A stretch of DNA of 64,000 nt from Mangrovimicrobium sp048323675 (GTDB lineage: Bacteria > Pseudomonadota > Gammaproteobacteria > Pseudomonadales > Halieaceae): NCBI RefSeq assembly GCF_048323675.1, contig NZ_JBLWFK010000006.1, forward strand, positions 186,001 through 250,000, written 5' to 3'. The first letter of the stretch is position 1. Every line of letters starts with the position of its first letter. A program made the position numbers and the translations under genes. Below, piece by piece: positions 26,840-34,586 of the stretch. The notes under the pieces are model-generated. The model searched no databases and had not been told where the DNA came from. It worked only from the letters and a program-made list of their open reading frames with translations.

Positions 26840-27790
26840 TCAGGTTTCCTCACGGTCGCCGCGGGGCCGGTGGTAGGCCTTGGTGAAATACAGTGTCCGC
26901 TGCTTGCTTTCGTTATAGGTCCGCGCCAGGTACTCGCCGATAATACCCAGGCAGATCAGCTGCACCCCGCCGAGGAACAGCACGATGATGATCAGGGAGG
27001 GATAACCGGGTACCGGGTTGCCAAACAACAGGGTACGCACCAGCAGGAACAGGCCGTAAAGCAGGGACAGGGTCGACGTCACCAAGCCGAGGTAAGTGGC
27101 CATTTTCAGCGGCGCGGCGGAAAACGAGGTGATGCCTTCGAGGGCGAAATTCCACAGGCGCCAGTAGTTCCAGCTGGTCTTTCCCGCGGCTCGAGCCTCG
27201 CGGTCATAGAGGATGGCCTTTTGCGGGAAGCCCACCCAGGCATACAACCCCTTCATGTAGCGGTGCCGTTCCGGCAGGGAACGCAGGGCGTCTACCGCGC
27301 GCCTGCTGAGCAGGCGAAAATCCCCCACGTCGCGGGGTATCTCCATATCGCTCAGTCGATTCAGGACACGGTAAAAGCCGTGTGCCGTAATACGCTTGAG
27401 GGCTGAATCGCCGCGCCGTTCCCGGCGCTGGCCATAGACCATGTCGTAGCCCTCACGCCAGGCGGCGATGAACTCGGGGATCAGCTCCGGCGGATCCTGC
27501 AGGTCTGAGTCGACAAGGATGATGGCATCGCCCCCCGCGTGATCCAGGCCCGCGGACAGGGCCACTTCCTTGCCAAAGTTGCGGCTCAGCTCGATCACGC
27601 CCACGCGCTCGTCCTGTTGCCGCAGTGACTCGAGAATGGCGAGGCACTCGCCCTCGCTGCCGTCATCCACATACAGAATCCGGAAATCGGCGTCACAGCC
27701 CGCCAGCACCGCGCTCAGGCGTCGATGAAAATGTTCCAGTACAGCGGTCTCGTTATAGACCGGCACTACTACTGTCAGCAACTGCGCCAC
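26840..27790 (-). CDS. GtrB/DPM1-like family 2 glycosyltransferase
   Basis: 316 residues. The GT-A catalytic domain (about 1-225) has VVPVYNE, VDDGSEG and the metal-binding DSDLQDPPE. Two C-terminal transmembrane helices (about 233-258 and 268-292) follow. This is the layout of GtrB and ArnC-like polyprenyl-phosphate glycosyltransferases, which load a sugar onto undecaprenyl phosphate at the inner leaflet. GTG start preceded by GAGGAGG. The adjacent GtrA would flip the lipid-linked sugar and the GT-C gene would use it outside. Confidence 0.92.
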   Translation of the reverse strand: MAQLLTVVVPVYNETAVLEHFHRRLSAVLAGCDADFRILYVDDGSEGECLAILESLRQQDERVGVIELSRNFGKEVALSAGLDHAGGDAIILVDSDLQDPPELIPEFIAAWREGYDMVYGQRRERRGDSALKRITAHGFYRVLNRLSDMEIPRDVGDFRLLSRRAVDALRSLPERHRYMKGLYAWVGFPQKAILYDREARAAGKTSWNYWRLWNFALEGITSFSAAPLKMATYLGLVTSTLSLLYGLFLLVRTLLFGNPVPGYPSLIIIVLFLGGVQLICLGIIGEYLARTYNESKQRTLYFTKAYHRPRGDREET

Positions 27791-27799
27791 AGCGCCTCC

Positions 27800-28207
27800 T
27801 CAAACCCTGAATACCCAGCTGTTGGCCAGGGTAAAATTCCAGCTTACCACCACCAGCAGCGCCACCCCCTGGGCCAGCAGGTAATTCCAGTGCAGCTGGT
27901 GAACACCGCAATACATGATCCCGGCATTGATCAGGCAGCCACAGGCGACCATCACCAGGAAGCGGCGCAACGCGCGACCGTGGGGGGCCGCCTGCTGCCC
28001 TTCCGGCGCGGAGAACGTCCAGTGGTAATGCATTGCGTAGTTGAAACACACCGCCACGACAAAACCGATACTGCTCGCCAGCGTACTACCGATCCCCAAC
28101 AGCGCGACGCCTGTCAGCAACACGCCGTAGTGCAGCACCGCGGTAAGCACACCTACCACACCGAAACGCAATCCACGTGCGAACATCCCCTTGCTAATGC
28201 CGGACAC
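27800..28207 (-). CDS. GtrA family flippase-like membrane protein
   Basis: 135 residues with four transmembrane helices in the GtrA pattern: FGVVGVLTAVLHYGVL first, then FVVAVCFNYAMHYHWTF, the conserved region ending in Trp/Phe. GtrA proteins are thought to translocate undecaprenyl-phosphate-linked monosaccharides to the periplasm. GTG start at 28207 lies within the 3' end of the preceding GT-C gene (14-bp overlap) and has GAGG upstream, implying coupled translation. Confidence 0.9.
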   Translation of the reverse strand: MSGISKGMFARGLRFGVVGVLTAVLHYGVLLTGVALLGIGSTLASSIGFVVAVCFNYAMHYHWTFSAPEGQQAAPHGRALRRFLVMVACGCLINAGIMYCGVHQLHWNYLLAQGVALLVVVSWNFTLANSWVFRV

Positions 28208-29912
28208 GGAATATCCTCAGGTCGCCGACGAAAAGCTGGAAGTTGCCGTAGGCGGCCCGGTGCAGCAGCAGTTCAGGCATGAAATGCGGCAGCTCGAAGG
28301 CCTGGACTTCCTCCAGCAGGGGGTTTTCACCGGCCAGCGCGCGGCGGTAAAACAGGGCGTGTGCCGGCGTGGTTTTCACCAGTCGCTCCAGCACGTCGGT
28401 GCGCGGGCCGTTGAGTTCATTGGCAAAGGCGGTGTCGTACCAGTTCTCGCTGAGAATCACGTAGTCCGCCTGGCGCAGGCTGGCGGCATCCCCCGCGGCG
28501 TATTCCGGGCGGAACAGGGCGACCCGGGTTCCGGGCGGCGGATTGACGTAATAGCTGAAATAGGCAGTGGCCGCAGGCCTGGCGGCAAACCAGGGGCGTA
28601 ATTCACGCCGCGGATCGTTGTGGTAATCACTGACCATGTCCCAGGCCAGCAGGGCCGACCAGCCGAGCACCGCGAGTGCCAACCAGGGCCGCCGCAGCCA
28701 GCCGGAGGACGCCGCGCCGGCGGCGATGACAATGGCCGCCCCCGGCAGCAGCGGCAGGTAGTGCCGGTAATAGGTCACCGGTGCGAGGAAGGCCATGAAC
28801 AGCGCAAAACCGGCCACCGGTAGCAGGACCAGCCAGAGCCGCGTATTGTCCTGCTCCCTGTACAGATAGCGGCAGCCCGCGAAGAGCAACAGGCAGGCGG
28901 GGATGCCGAGCCCCACCAGCAGCACCGCGGGCAGGTTGACCAGGTTGCGCAACCACTTGTTGGCGCCGATATCCGCATAACCGCTGCCGAAGGCGGTACC
29001 CTCAATACCCATGGTGTAGGTGTGCACCAGCCCGACCCGCGTCAGCAGCAACCACAGCAACGCGGGCAGCAGCAGCCACCAAACGACCAGCGGGACACGC
29101 AGCCGGTTCCAGGGCACTACCAGGGCATAGGCCGCGAGCGGAGCAAACCACCAGTTGGGGGAAAAATCCTGGTTCGAAAGCGCCGCCATCCACACCGCCA
29201 CGGCCAGCACCAGCAGGACGATCCGCAGGTCGCCCCAGCCCTCGCGCAGGACCGTCCAGCAACGCGGCGGCAAAAACGGCAGGTAGGCAAACAGCGCAAA
29301 GGCCCAGAACTTGGTCCACACCGCCGCCACCAGCAGCGGAATACTGCACGCCAACGTCACAGCGGAACGCCGCCGCAGAGCCCAGGCGACACAGGCGAGC
29401 AACGCGTAGATAAAGAAAGTGGAAGGCGCATCCACCGTCCCCGACTGGGACTGGCTGATATGAAATCCCGAGACTGCCACCAGGCCGGCGGCGAACCAGG
29501 CGGCCCCCGGATGGGCCGGCATCAACTGCAGTGTCAGCAGCGCTACAGCCACCGCCGTCAGGGCACCGAGCACAGCGGAGTGCACCCGCGCCACGCGGAT
29601 ATGCTGGGGGCTGTGGCAGTAGGCTTTCACCGCACTCGCGTTGCCGCGCACCCCCTCCGGTGGCGGGTATCCGAGCAGCGAGGTGATCGCGATGGTCTGG
29701 TAGCCGGTCAGGGGGCTATAGGTGAAACCGTCGAGCGCCGCGCGGCAGGAACCGCCTTCATCGAAATTGACCAGGGTGAAACTGCCCGGCCGGTCCCAGT
29801 TCCAGCCCAGGGTTACAGCGGAGTAAAGGCGCGGCACCAACGCGAGCAGGAACAGTCCGGCCAGCAAAATGCACCTGTGCGTGTTCAACAATCGCCCCGG
29901 GGCCCCCTGCAT
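28194..29912 (-). CDS. GT39/PMT-like membrane glycosyltransferase (GT-C fold)
   Basis: 572 residues from ATG 29912. The N-terminal helix (about 11-28) is followed by a periplasmic loop bearing VNFDEGGS, the acidic Asp-Glu pair expected of GT-C enzymes. About nine to ten further helices and a C-terminal periplasmic domain follow. It probably moves a polyprenyl-phosphate-linked sugar to lipid A, O-antigen or a protein. It heads the operon with GtrA and GtrB-like genes. The longer reading to 30110 overlaps the divergent secreted-protein gene and is not credible. Confidence 0.85.
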   Translation of the reverse strand: MQGAPGRLLNTHRCILLAGLFLLALVPRLYSAVTLGWNWDRPGSFTLVNFDEGGSCRAALDGFTYSPLTGYQTIAITSLLGYPPPEGVRGNASAVKAYCHSPQHIRVARVHSAVLGALTAVAVALLTLQLMPAHPGAAWFAAGLVAVSGFHISQSQSGTVDAPSTFFIYALLACVAWALRRRSAVTLACSIPLLVAAVWTKFWAFALFAYLPFLPPRCWTVLREGWGDLRIVLLVLAVAVWMAALSNQDFSPNWWFAPLAAYALVVPWNRLRVPLVVWWLLLPALLWLLLTRVGLVHTYTMGIEGTAFGSGYADIGANKWLRNLVNLPAVLLVGLGIPACLLLFAGCRYLYREQDNTRLWLVLLPVAGFALFMAFLAPVTYYRHYLPLLPGAAIVIAAGAASSGWLRRPWLALAVLGWSALLAWDMVSDYHNDPRRELRPWFAARPAATAYFSYYVNPPPGTRVALFRPEYAAGDAASLRQADYVILSENWYDTAFANELNGPRTDVLERLVKTTPAHALFYRRALAGENPLLEEVQAFELPHFMPELLLHRAAYGNFQLFVGDLRIFRVRH

Positions 29913-30009
29913 GTCCTTGCGCTTCCCTGTTCTTGTGGCGCACAGTATCAGGGGATGCGCCAAGGAAATAAACCCCGCAACCGCCGAACTCACAGTTGGA
30001 GAAGCCTTG

Positions 30010-30864
30010 ATGAAAGTTTTTACCCGTCTGCTGGCCGCCGCAGGCCTCGCCACCGGACTGCTGCACAGTTCCCTGGCAGTCACCCAGGAGTTGACGCTGG
30101 ACAATGTCATCGCCGCCCGCAGCGCCGAAGACCGCGCGCGGGATGTCTATCGCCACCCAGCAGAAACACTTGAGTTCTTCCAGGTAGCGCCGGGGATGAC
30201 CGTGGCCGAGGTACTTCCCAGCGGCGGTTGGTATACACGAATTCTTGCACCCTACCTGGGGTCGGACGCCACGCTCTATGGCATCAATTACGCCCCGCGC
30301 ATGTGGCCCATGTTCCAGCGCGGCGAAGTCTGGGAGCGCGAGCGCCTCGCCGCCACCAAGGCGTTTGCCGGTGATGTCGCCAGCTACACCGACAACGGCA
30401 TCAAGGCCAAGGGCTTCAGCTTTGCCGACATTCCCCCGGGCATCGCCGACAGCGTGGACCGGGTGCTGGTCATCCGCGCCCTGCACAACCTGAACCGCTT
30501 TGAAGAACAGGCCGGCACCCTCACCCAGGCGCTGGCGTCGATCCGCGCGATGCTCAAAGCCGATGGCCTGGTCGGCGTAGTCCAGCACCGCCTGCCGGAG
30601 TCCGCACCGGAGCCGGGCAGTGACGGCAGCCGCGGTTACCTGAAACCCTCCACGGTTATCGCGGCCTTTAACGCGGCCGGATTTACCCTGGTAGGCAGCA
30701 GCGAAATCAACGCCAATCCCAAGGACCAGCCCGGCCCCGAAGATGTGGTCTGGCGCCTGCCACCGAGCTATGCAGGCAGTGAAGACGACCCCCAGCGCCG
30801 CGCTGCAATGGACGCCATCGGCGAATCGGACCGCATGACCATGCTGTTCCGCAAAGCCGACTGA
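30010..30864 (+). CDS. Secreted class I SAM-methyltransferase-like protein
   Basis: 284 residues. A Sec-type signal peptide (about 1-24: MKVFTRLLAAAGLATGLLHS, then SLA) precedes a methyltransferase-fold domain. The glycine-rich SAM loop region is altered: VAEVLPSGGWYTRIL instead of DxGxGxG. Proteins of this type ('methyltransferase' with a leader) are common in marine gammaproteobacteria; export is odd because SAM is cytosolic, so activity is doubtful. ATG 30010 has GGAG upstream. It is divergent from the GT-C gene. Confidence 0.78.
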   Translation: MKVFTRLLAAAGLATGLLHSSLAVTQELTLDNVIAARSAEDRARDVYRHPAETLEFFQVAPGMTVAEVLPSGGWYTRILAPYLGSDATLYGINYAPRMWPMFQRGEVWERERLAATKAFAGDVASYTDNGIKAKGFSFADIPPGIADSVDRVLVIRALHNLNRFEEQAGTLTQALASIRAMLKADGLVGVVQHRLPESAPEPGSDGSRGYLKPSTVIAAFNAAGFTLVGSSEINANPKDQPGPEDVVWRLPPSYAGSEDDPQRRAAMDAIGESDRMTMLFRKAD

Positions 30865-30938
30865 CCCACCCGTCCGGGCCCTTCATGAAATAACCATTGG
30901 TTATGATGTGAAATAATAAAATATCATACGGTAATTTC

Positions 30939-30966
30939 TTGTTTCCGCCGGAACCCTTCCTATACT
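30939..30966 (+). promoter_or_regulatory. Sigma-70-type promoter for the putative ncRNA
   Basis: TTGTTT (30939-30944) and TATACT (30961-30966) are 16 bp apart. Upstream DNA (30887-30930) is very AT-rich and contains the palindromes ATAACC-att-GGTTAT and TATGAT-N15-ATCATA, which may be an UP element or operator. No protein gene follows; a structured RNA does. Confidence 0.6.
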
Positions 30967-30972
30967 GGATGG

Positions 30973-31177
30973 AGCGGGCGGTGTCGCGATCTGTGCATGG
31001 GATGGATCGCGAACCACTCAACACTGCCTGCCCTCGGGGAAGTTGGCAGACATTAGTCAGAGATGTCTGTCTCCAGTGGGACGTGACCGGTGCTGCACCG
31101 GATTTGAATCGACCTGGGCAAACGCATTGCTTTACCCCGACCACGCCGTCATCTGTTTTCAGTGGCGGCGTTTTTTT
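30973..31177 (+). ncRNA. Putative structured small RNA of about 205 nt, class unknown
   Basis: Between the methyltransferase-like gene and the phasin genes there is no credible ORF. The sequence has a promoter, serial hairpins and a strong terminator. Stems are TCGCGATC/GATCGCGA (30984-30991 with 31005-31012), CTGCC/GGCAG (31024-31049), CAGACAT/ATGTCTG (31047-31069), CCGGTG/CACCGG (31087-31101) and GGGCAAA/TTTACCC with one mismatch (near 31116-31137). The CTGCC and CAGACAT stems share bases, so they are mutually exclusive and could be switch-like. It does not look like 6S, SRP, tmRNA, RNase P or a cobalamin riboswitch. Confidence 0.55.
31143..31177 (+). terminator. Strong rho-independent terminator of the putative ncRNA
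   Basis: Stem ACGCCGTCA...TGGCGGCGT (one U-G pair) with an inner CTG/CAG pair and TTTT loop is followed by seven T residues. The nearest upstream protein stop is about 280 bp away, so it most likely ends the RNA described here. Confidence 0.85.
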
Positions 31178-31379
31178 ATTTCCCGAACGTCACTTTCCGC
31201 ACTGCTCGCCCGGCATTCCCGTTGACGGGCCACGCCTGCACCCGGGCTTTTCTGGTGTTATTACCACTGCTGCACAGCGCAATTTCCGCCGTCTAGTATG
31301 TTTATTCTAATTTTCCTGCTTAGTCTGTGTTGCAGATGGCGGCACCGGACCGTCAGTTGCAAACGACAGGAGTGCAGAC

Positions 31380-31880
31380 ATGGCCGAAGAAGTAGTAGTA
31401 GCGAAGAAAGCCCCCGCTAAAAAAGCAGCCCCCAAGCGCAAGGCGCCCGCCAAGAAAGTGGCGGCCAAGCGCAAGCCAGTGGCAAAACGCAAGCCCATCG
31501 CCAAGGTGGAAACGAAAGTCGAAAAAGCCGTTTCCAAGGTCGAGAAAATGACCAGCGAGATCAGCAGCAAGGCGAAGGAAACCGGCCGCAGTGCCTTCCT
31601 CGCCGGTCTCGGCTGCTATGGCATGGCCTACGACAGCATGAATGCCAAGCTGGATACCGTCCAGGCCAGTTTCGATTCGCGCAAGAAAGAAGCTGACAAG
31701 GTGTACAAGAAGCTTGTCAAACGCGGCGAGAAACTGGAAAAGGACGCTATGAAAGCCATGGACGATTTCAGCATCCCCAGCCTCGAAATGGACAGCAAAA
31801 AGCTGGAAGCCGGACTCAGCCAGGCAAAAGCCAAATTCGAGGAACTCAAGACCAGCGCGACCTCGCGTTTCGCCTTCTGA
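31380..31880 (+). CDS. Phasin-like PHA granule protein with N-terminal Lys/Ala-rich tail
   Basis: 166 residues. Residues 8-45 are a histone-H1-like Lys/Ala/Pro tract (KKAPAKKAAPKRKAPAKK), and the rest is a long amphipathic helical phasin domain containing GRSAFLAGLGCYGMAYDSM. Phasins coat polyhydroxyalkanoate granules; the basic tail is of the kind that lets PhaF bind DNA and share granules at division. Unusually the tail is at the N-terminus here and at the C-terminus in the next gene. AGGAG precedes the ATG. A perfect terminator follows. Confidence 0.82.
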   Translation: MAEEVVVAKKAPAKKAAPKRKAPAKKVAAKRKPVAKRKPIAKVETKVEKAVSKVEKMTSEISSKAKETGRSAFLAGLGCYGMAYDSMNAKLDTVQASFDSRKKEADKVYKKLVKRGEKLEKDAMKAMDDFSIPSLEMDSKKLEAGLSQAKAKFEELKTSATSRFAF

Positions 31881-31918
31881 TTCCCACAGACACTTATCCC
31901 GGTTCTGCCGGGCCTCCA

Positions 31919-31944
31919 GGGGCTATCTCGATAGCCCCTTTTTT
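31919..31944 (+). terminator. Rho-independent terminator after the first phasin gene
   Basis: Perfect stem GGGGCTAT-ctcg-ATAGCCCC followed by TTTTTT, 38 bp after the stop codon. Confidence 0.93.
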
Positions 31945-32054
31945 ATGTACAGGATGTACTGTATGCCGCGAGAGGCCATGGATGGCCGAAGCGGCGCATG
32001 TACAGGATGTACTGTATGCCGCGAGAGGCCATGGATGGCCGAAGCGGCGCATGT
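31945..32054. repeat. 53-bp direct tandem repeat, two copies
   Basis: Two identical 53-bp units (31945-31997 and 31998-32050) plus the first four bases of a third. Each unit contains GGCCAT-gg-ATGGCC nested inside GCCGC...GCGGC, so each can extrude a hairpin, and starts with GTAC-agga-TGTAC. It lies immediately after the phasin terminator and ends about 42 bp before the next ATG. It looks like a REP/MITE-type element or protein-binding array. Confidence 0.92.
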
Positions 32055-32095
32055 TCTAATCTGGGCTATCGGGCAATACAGGCGAGGCGCCAACC

Positions 32096-32665
32096 ATGAG
32101 CAACAAAAAAGACAAGGTTACCGACAAGGCCAGCGAATTCGCGCGGCACATCTGGCTGGCGGGTGTGGGCGCCTATGGGCGCGCGGTGGACGAGGCCCAG
32201 AGCAGCCTGAAAAAGGCCACGCCGCAACCGCCCAAACTGTTTCGCGAACTGGTCAAGGCCGGCGCCGCCCTCGAGGAGGAAGCCAACGAGGCCACCGCCG
32301 CGGCGCGCGCCTCGGTAGAGGAACGCATCGCCCAGGTGCGGGAGAACTTCCACCTGCAACGCCCGGCGCGGGTCGAAGACCTGCAGGCCCTGCACAGCAA
32401 GATCGATGAACTCACCCGCCAGGTGGAAGCGCTAGCCGATCAGTTGCAGGCGCAACAGAAAAAAGCGGCGCCAAAGCGCAAGGCGAAGGCTGCGGTGAAA
32501 AAAGCTGCGGCCAGGAAAACCCCGGCCAAAAAAGCCCCGGCCAGGCAGAAAGCCGCTGTGAAACAATCCCCCGCGGCAGCGAAGGCGAAAGCCCCGGCAA
32601 AACGCCAGCCCGCGGCACGCCGGAAGCCAGCTGCACCCCGGAGCGGCGCCGGCGACAAAAGCTGA
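32096..32665 (+). CDS. phaF: PhaF-like phasin with C-terminal histone H1-like tail
   Basis: 189 residues. The N-terminal phasin domain (about 8-120) begins EFARHIWLAGVGAYGRA, near-identical in pattern to Pseudomonas PhaF/PhaI, and contains a leucine-zipper-like coiled coil (DELTRQVEALADQLQ). A C-terminal AAKP-type Lys/Ala/Pro-rich tail (about 121-189) follows. PhaF binds PHA granules and DNA, helping granules segregate with the nucleoid. It is followed 10 bp later by a PhaD-like regulator, the same partner set as in the Pseudomonas pha locus; the polymerase genes are not in the window. Confidence 0.88.
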   Translation: MSNKKDKVTDKASEFARHIWLAGVGAYGRAVDEAQSSLKKATPQPPKLFRELVKAGAALEEEANEATAAARASVEERIAQVRENFHLQRPARVEDLQALHSKIDELTRQVEALADQLQAQQKKAAPKRKAKAAVKKAAARKTPAKKAPARQKAAVKQSPAAAKAKAPAKRQPAARRKPAAPRSGAGDKS

Positions 32666-32675
32666 CCGCTAAACG

Positions 32676-33341
32676 ATGAAGACCCGTGATCGCATCCTCC
32701 ACGCCAGTCTGGCGCTATTCAACCTGGAGGGCGAGGAACACACCACGACCATCGACATCGCCAACGAACTGGACATAAGCCCGGGCAATCTCTACTACCA
32801 TTTCAAGGGCAAGGACCAGATCATCGCCGAGCTCTACCACCAGTACCACACCGCGCTTTCCAGTACGCTGCGGGCGCCGGTGCAGCAGCCACTGAGCGAG
32901 GATTCACGCAACGTCGAGCAGAACTGGTACTACCTCTACGTTGTGCTGGAGGAGATGTACCAGTATCGCTTCCTCTACCACAACCTCAGCAACATCCTGC
33001 AGCGCTACCCGGATATCCGCCGCCAGTTTCGCCGCCTGGTGGAGCTCAAGCACAGTGCCCTGGACGCGATCTGCCAAACCCTGATGCAGCAGGCGGTTAT
33101 CGCCACCGGCGAGGAGCGCCTGCAGGGACTGGTGGAAAACATGGCCCTGCACCTGACCTTCTGGCTGAGCTACGACCGGCTGCTGCACGAGGACCGCGAG
33201 CCCTCGATCACCATCCACCAGGGGGTGCTGCAACTGCTGGCCATGATCGCGCCCTACCTGGGCGACGACCAGCTGGTGTTCTACCGCGACTGCCAGGACA
33301 TCTACGCCAGCATGCTCGCCGCGGAGCGCGAGACCCTCTAG
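32676..33341 (+). CDS. phaD: PhaD-like TetR family regulator
   Basis: 221 residues. The N-terminal TetR helix-turn-helix, starting MKTRDRILHASLALFN and with ISPGNLYYHFKGKD as recognition helix, closely matches Pseudomonas PhaD. The C-terminal ligand domain is helical and rich in aromatic residues. In Pseudomonas PhaD activates the pha genes in response to a fatty-acid-derived ligand; by location it should control the phasins here. Its stop overlaps the convergent methyltransferase gene by 4 bp. Confidence 0.87.
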   Translation: MKTRDRILHASLALFNLEGEEHTTTIDIANELDISPGNLYYHFKGKDQIIAELYHQYHTALSSTLRAPVQQPLSEDSRNVEQNWYYLYVVLEEMYQYRFLYHNLSNILQRYPDIRRQFRRLVELKHSALDAICQTLMQQAVIATGEERLQGLVENMALHLTFWLSYDRLLHEDREPSITIHQGVLQLLAMIAPYLGDDQLVFYRDCQDIYASMLAAERETL

Positions 33342-34003
33342 CCGTCGACAACACAGGATGCCGGCTTGCGCAGCAGGATCACATCCGCGCCGATGCGCTC
33401 CAGTCCCGCGCCGTGCTGCCGCGCCCACCACTGCCAGGTCTGCTCGCTGAAAAAACACACATGGGTGGCGTCGTTCTTGTAGTGCCAGTTGGCGAAAGCC
33501 GCCTGGTCGCGGACCAGCTTGGTCATGATGCCGAGCAGGCCACCCGGCTCCAGCAGGCCCCACAGGCGCTGTAACTCCGCCCCAGGCCGCTGCAGGTGCT
33601 CGACCACTTCGGTGGCGGTGATAAACCGGTAGTGCTGGCGCAGGGCCGCGGGGTCGGGATGGTAGAAGGGGTCGTAGAGCATAAGCTGGTAGCCGGCCTC
33701 CGCCAGCATGGCCGCCAGCGCCGGCCCGGGGCCGCAGCCAAAGTCCATGCCGCGGGCGGGGGCGGGCACCCGCTGCATCAGCGGTTCCGCCAGGCGGCCG
33801 AGAAACCTGCGGTATCCGGGGTCGTCCACCGCGTTACGGTGCAGGTCGTATTCGGCTTTCTCGGCGGCGGCGGACAGGTGGTAGGCGGGCGGCACGAACA
33901 CCAGCGCACAGTGGCTGCAGCGCAGGTATTCACGGCGCCGGTCGCGGTGAAAAACACCGGCGCCGGACGCCGCACAAAGGGGGCAGTGCAAGTCGGCATT
34001 CAT
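33338..34003 (-). CDS. SAM methyltransferase with N-terminal zinc ribbon
   Basis: 221 residues. A Cys4 ribbon at the N-terminus (CPLCAASG... CSHCAL, residues 7-33) is followed by a class I methyltransferase domain with motif I MDFGCGPGPALA (about 86-97) and a C-terminal CFFSEQTWQWW region. This resembles small-molecule or RNA methyltransferases with a zinc finger. The substrate cannot be inferred. Convergent with phaD and divergent from the peroxiredoxin gene, 49 bp away. Confidence 0.85.
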   Translation of the reverse strand: MNADLHCPLCAASGAGVFHRDRRREYLRCSHCALVFVPPAYHLSAAAEKAEYDLHRNAVDDPGYRRFLGRLAEPLMQRVPAPARGMDFGCGPGPALAAMLAEAGYQLMLYDPFYHPDPAALRQHYRFITATEVVEHLQRPGAELQRLWGLLEPGGLLGIMTKLVRDQAAFANWHYKNDATHVCFFSEQTWQWWARQHGAGLERIGADVILLRKPASCVVDG

Positions 34004-34052
34004 CTGCTATAGTCCCTGTTCACTTTCCACCACCCCGTTACAGGAGTCCGCC

Positions 34053-34532
34053 ATGACCGTTAAAGTCGGTGATAAAATCCCCTCCGCCACCCTGAAAACC
34101 ATGACCGCTGAGGGCCCTCAGGATATCAGCACTGAAGCGATTTTCGGTGGCAAGAAAGTCGTCCTGTTTGCGGTACCCGGCGCCTTCACTCCCGGTTGCT
34201 CCAACACCCACCTGCCCGGCTTCGTGGTCAACGCCGACAAGATCAAGGCCGCCGGCGTGGACACCATCGCCTGTGTCGCCGTGAACGACGCCTTCGTCAT
34301 GGGTGCCTGGGGCAAGGCCCAGAACGCCGAGGAAATCCTGATGCTGGCCGATGGCATGGGTGAGTTCACCGCTGCGCTCGGCCTGGAACTGGATGCCAGC
34401 GGCTTCGGCCTCGGCACCCGCAGCCAGCGCTACGCGCTGATCGCCGAGGACGGCGTGATCACCCACCTGAATGTCGAGCCGGGTCCCGGCATCGATGTGA
34501 GCTCTGCCGAAACCATCATGGCGCTGCTCTGA
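34053..34532 (+). CDS. Peroxiredoxin, Prx5 family
   Basis: 159-residue thiol peroxidase that reduces H2O2 and organic hydroperoxides. The peroxidatic motif PGAFTPGCSNTHLPG holds C49 with the expected Thr (T46) and a downstream Arg. There is no fused glutaredoxin domain, so an external reductant (glutaredoxin/GSH or thioredoxin) is expected. AGGAG precedes the ATG. A stable 10-bp hairpin follows at 34546. Confidence 0.93.
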   Translation: MTVKVGDKIPSATLKTMTAEGPQDISTEAIFGGKKVVLFAVPGAFTPGCSNTHLPGFVVNADKIKAAGVDTIACVAVNDAFVMGAWGKAQNAEEILMLADGMGEFTAALGLELDASGFGLGTRSQRYALIAEDGVITHLNVEPGPGIDVSSAETIMALL

Positions 34533-34545
34533 AGCTTGCTGTACC

Positions 34546-34569
34546 GCGCGCGGCCCCACGGCTGCGCGC
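34546..34569. terminator. GC-rich hairpin between convergent genes
   Basis: A 10-bp stem (GCGCGCGGCC / GGCTGCGCGC, one G-T wobble) with a CCAC loop lies 14 bp after the peroxiredoxin stop, between convergent genes. No T-run; it may terminate both. Confidence 0.45.
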
Positions 34570-34586
34570 CATCTCCCCTCCCGGCC

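Noticed and set aside
30973..31177. Cobalamin or other known riboswitch upstream of a gene
   Set aside because: No B12-box-like or other core motif is recognisable, and the structure ends in a terminator about 200 bp before the next start codon, so a stand-alone RNA is more likely.
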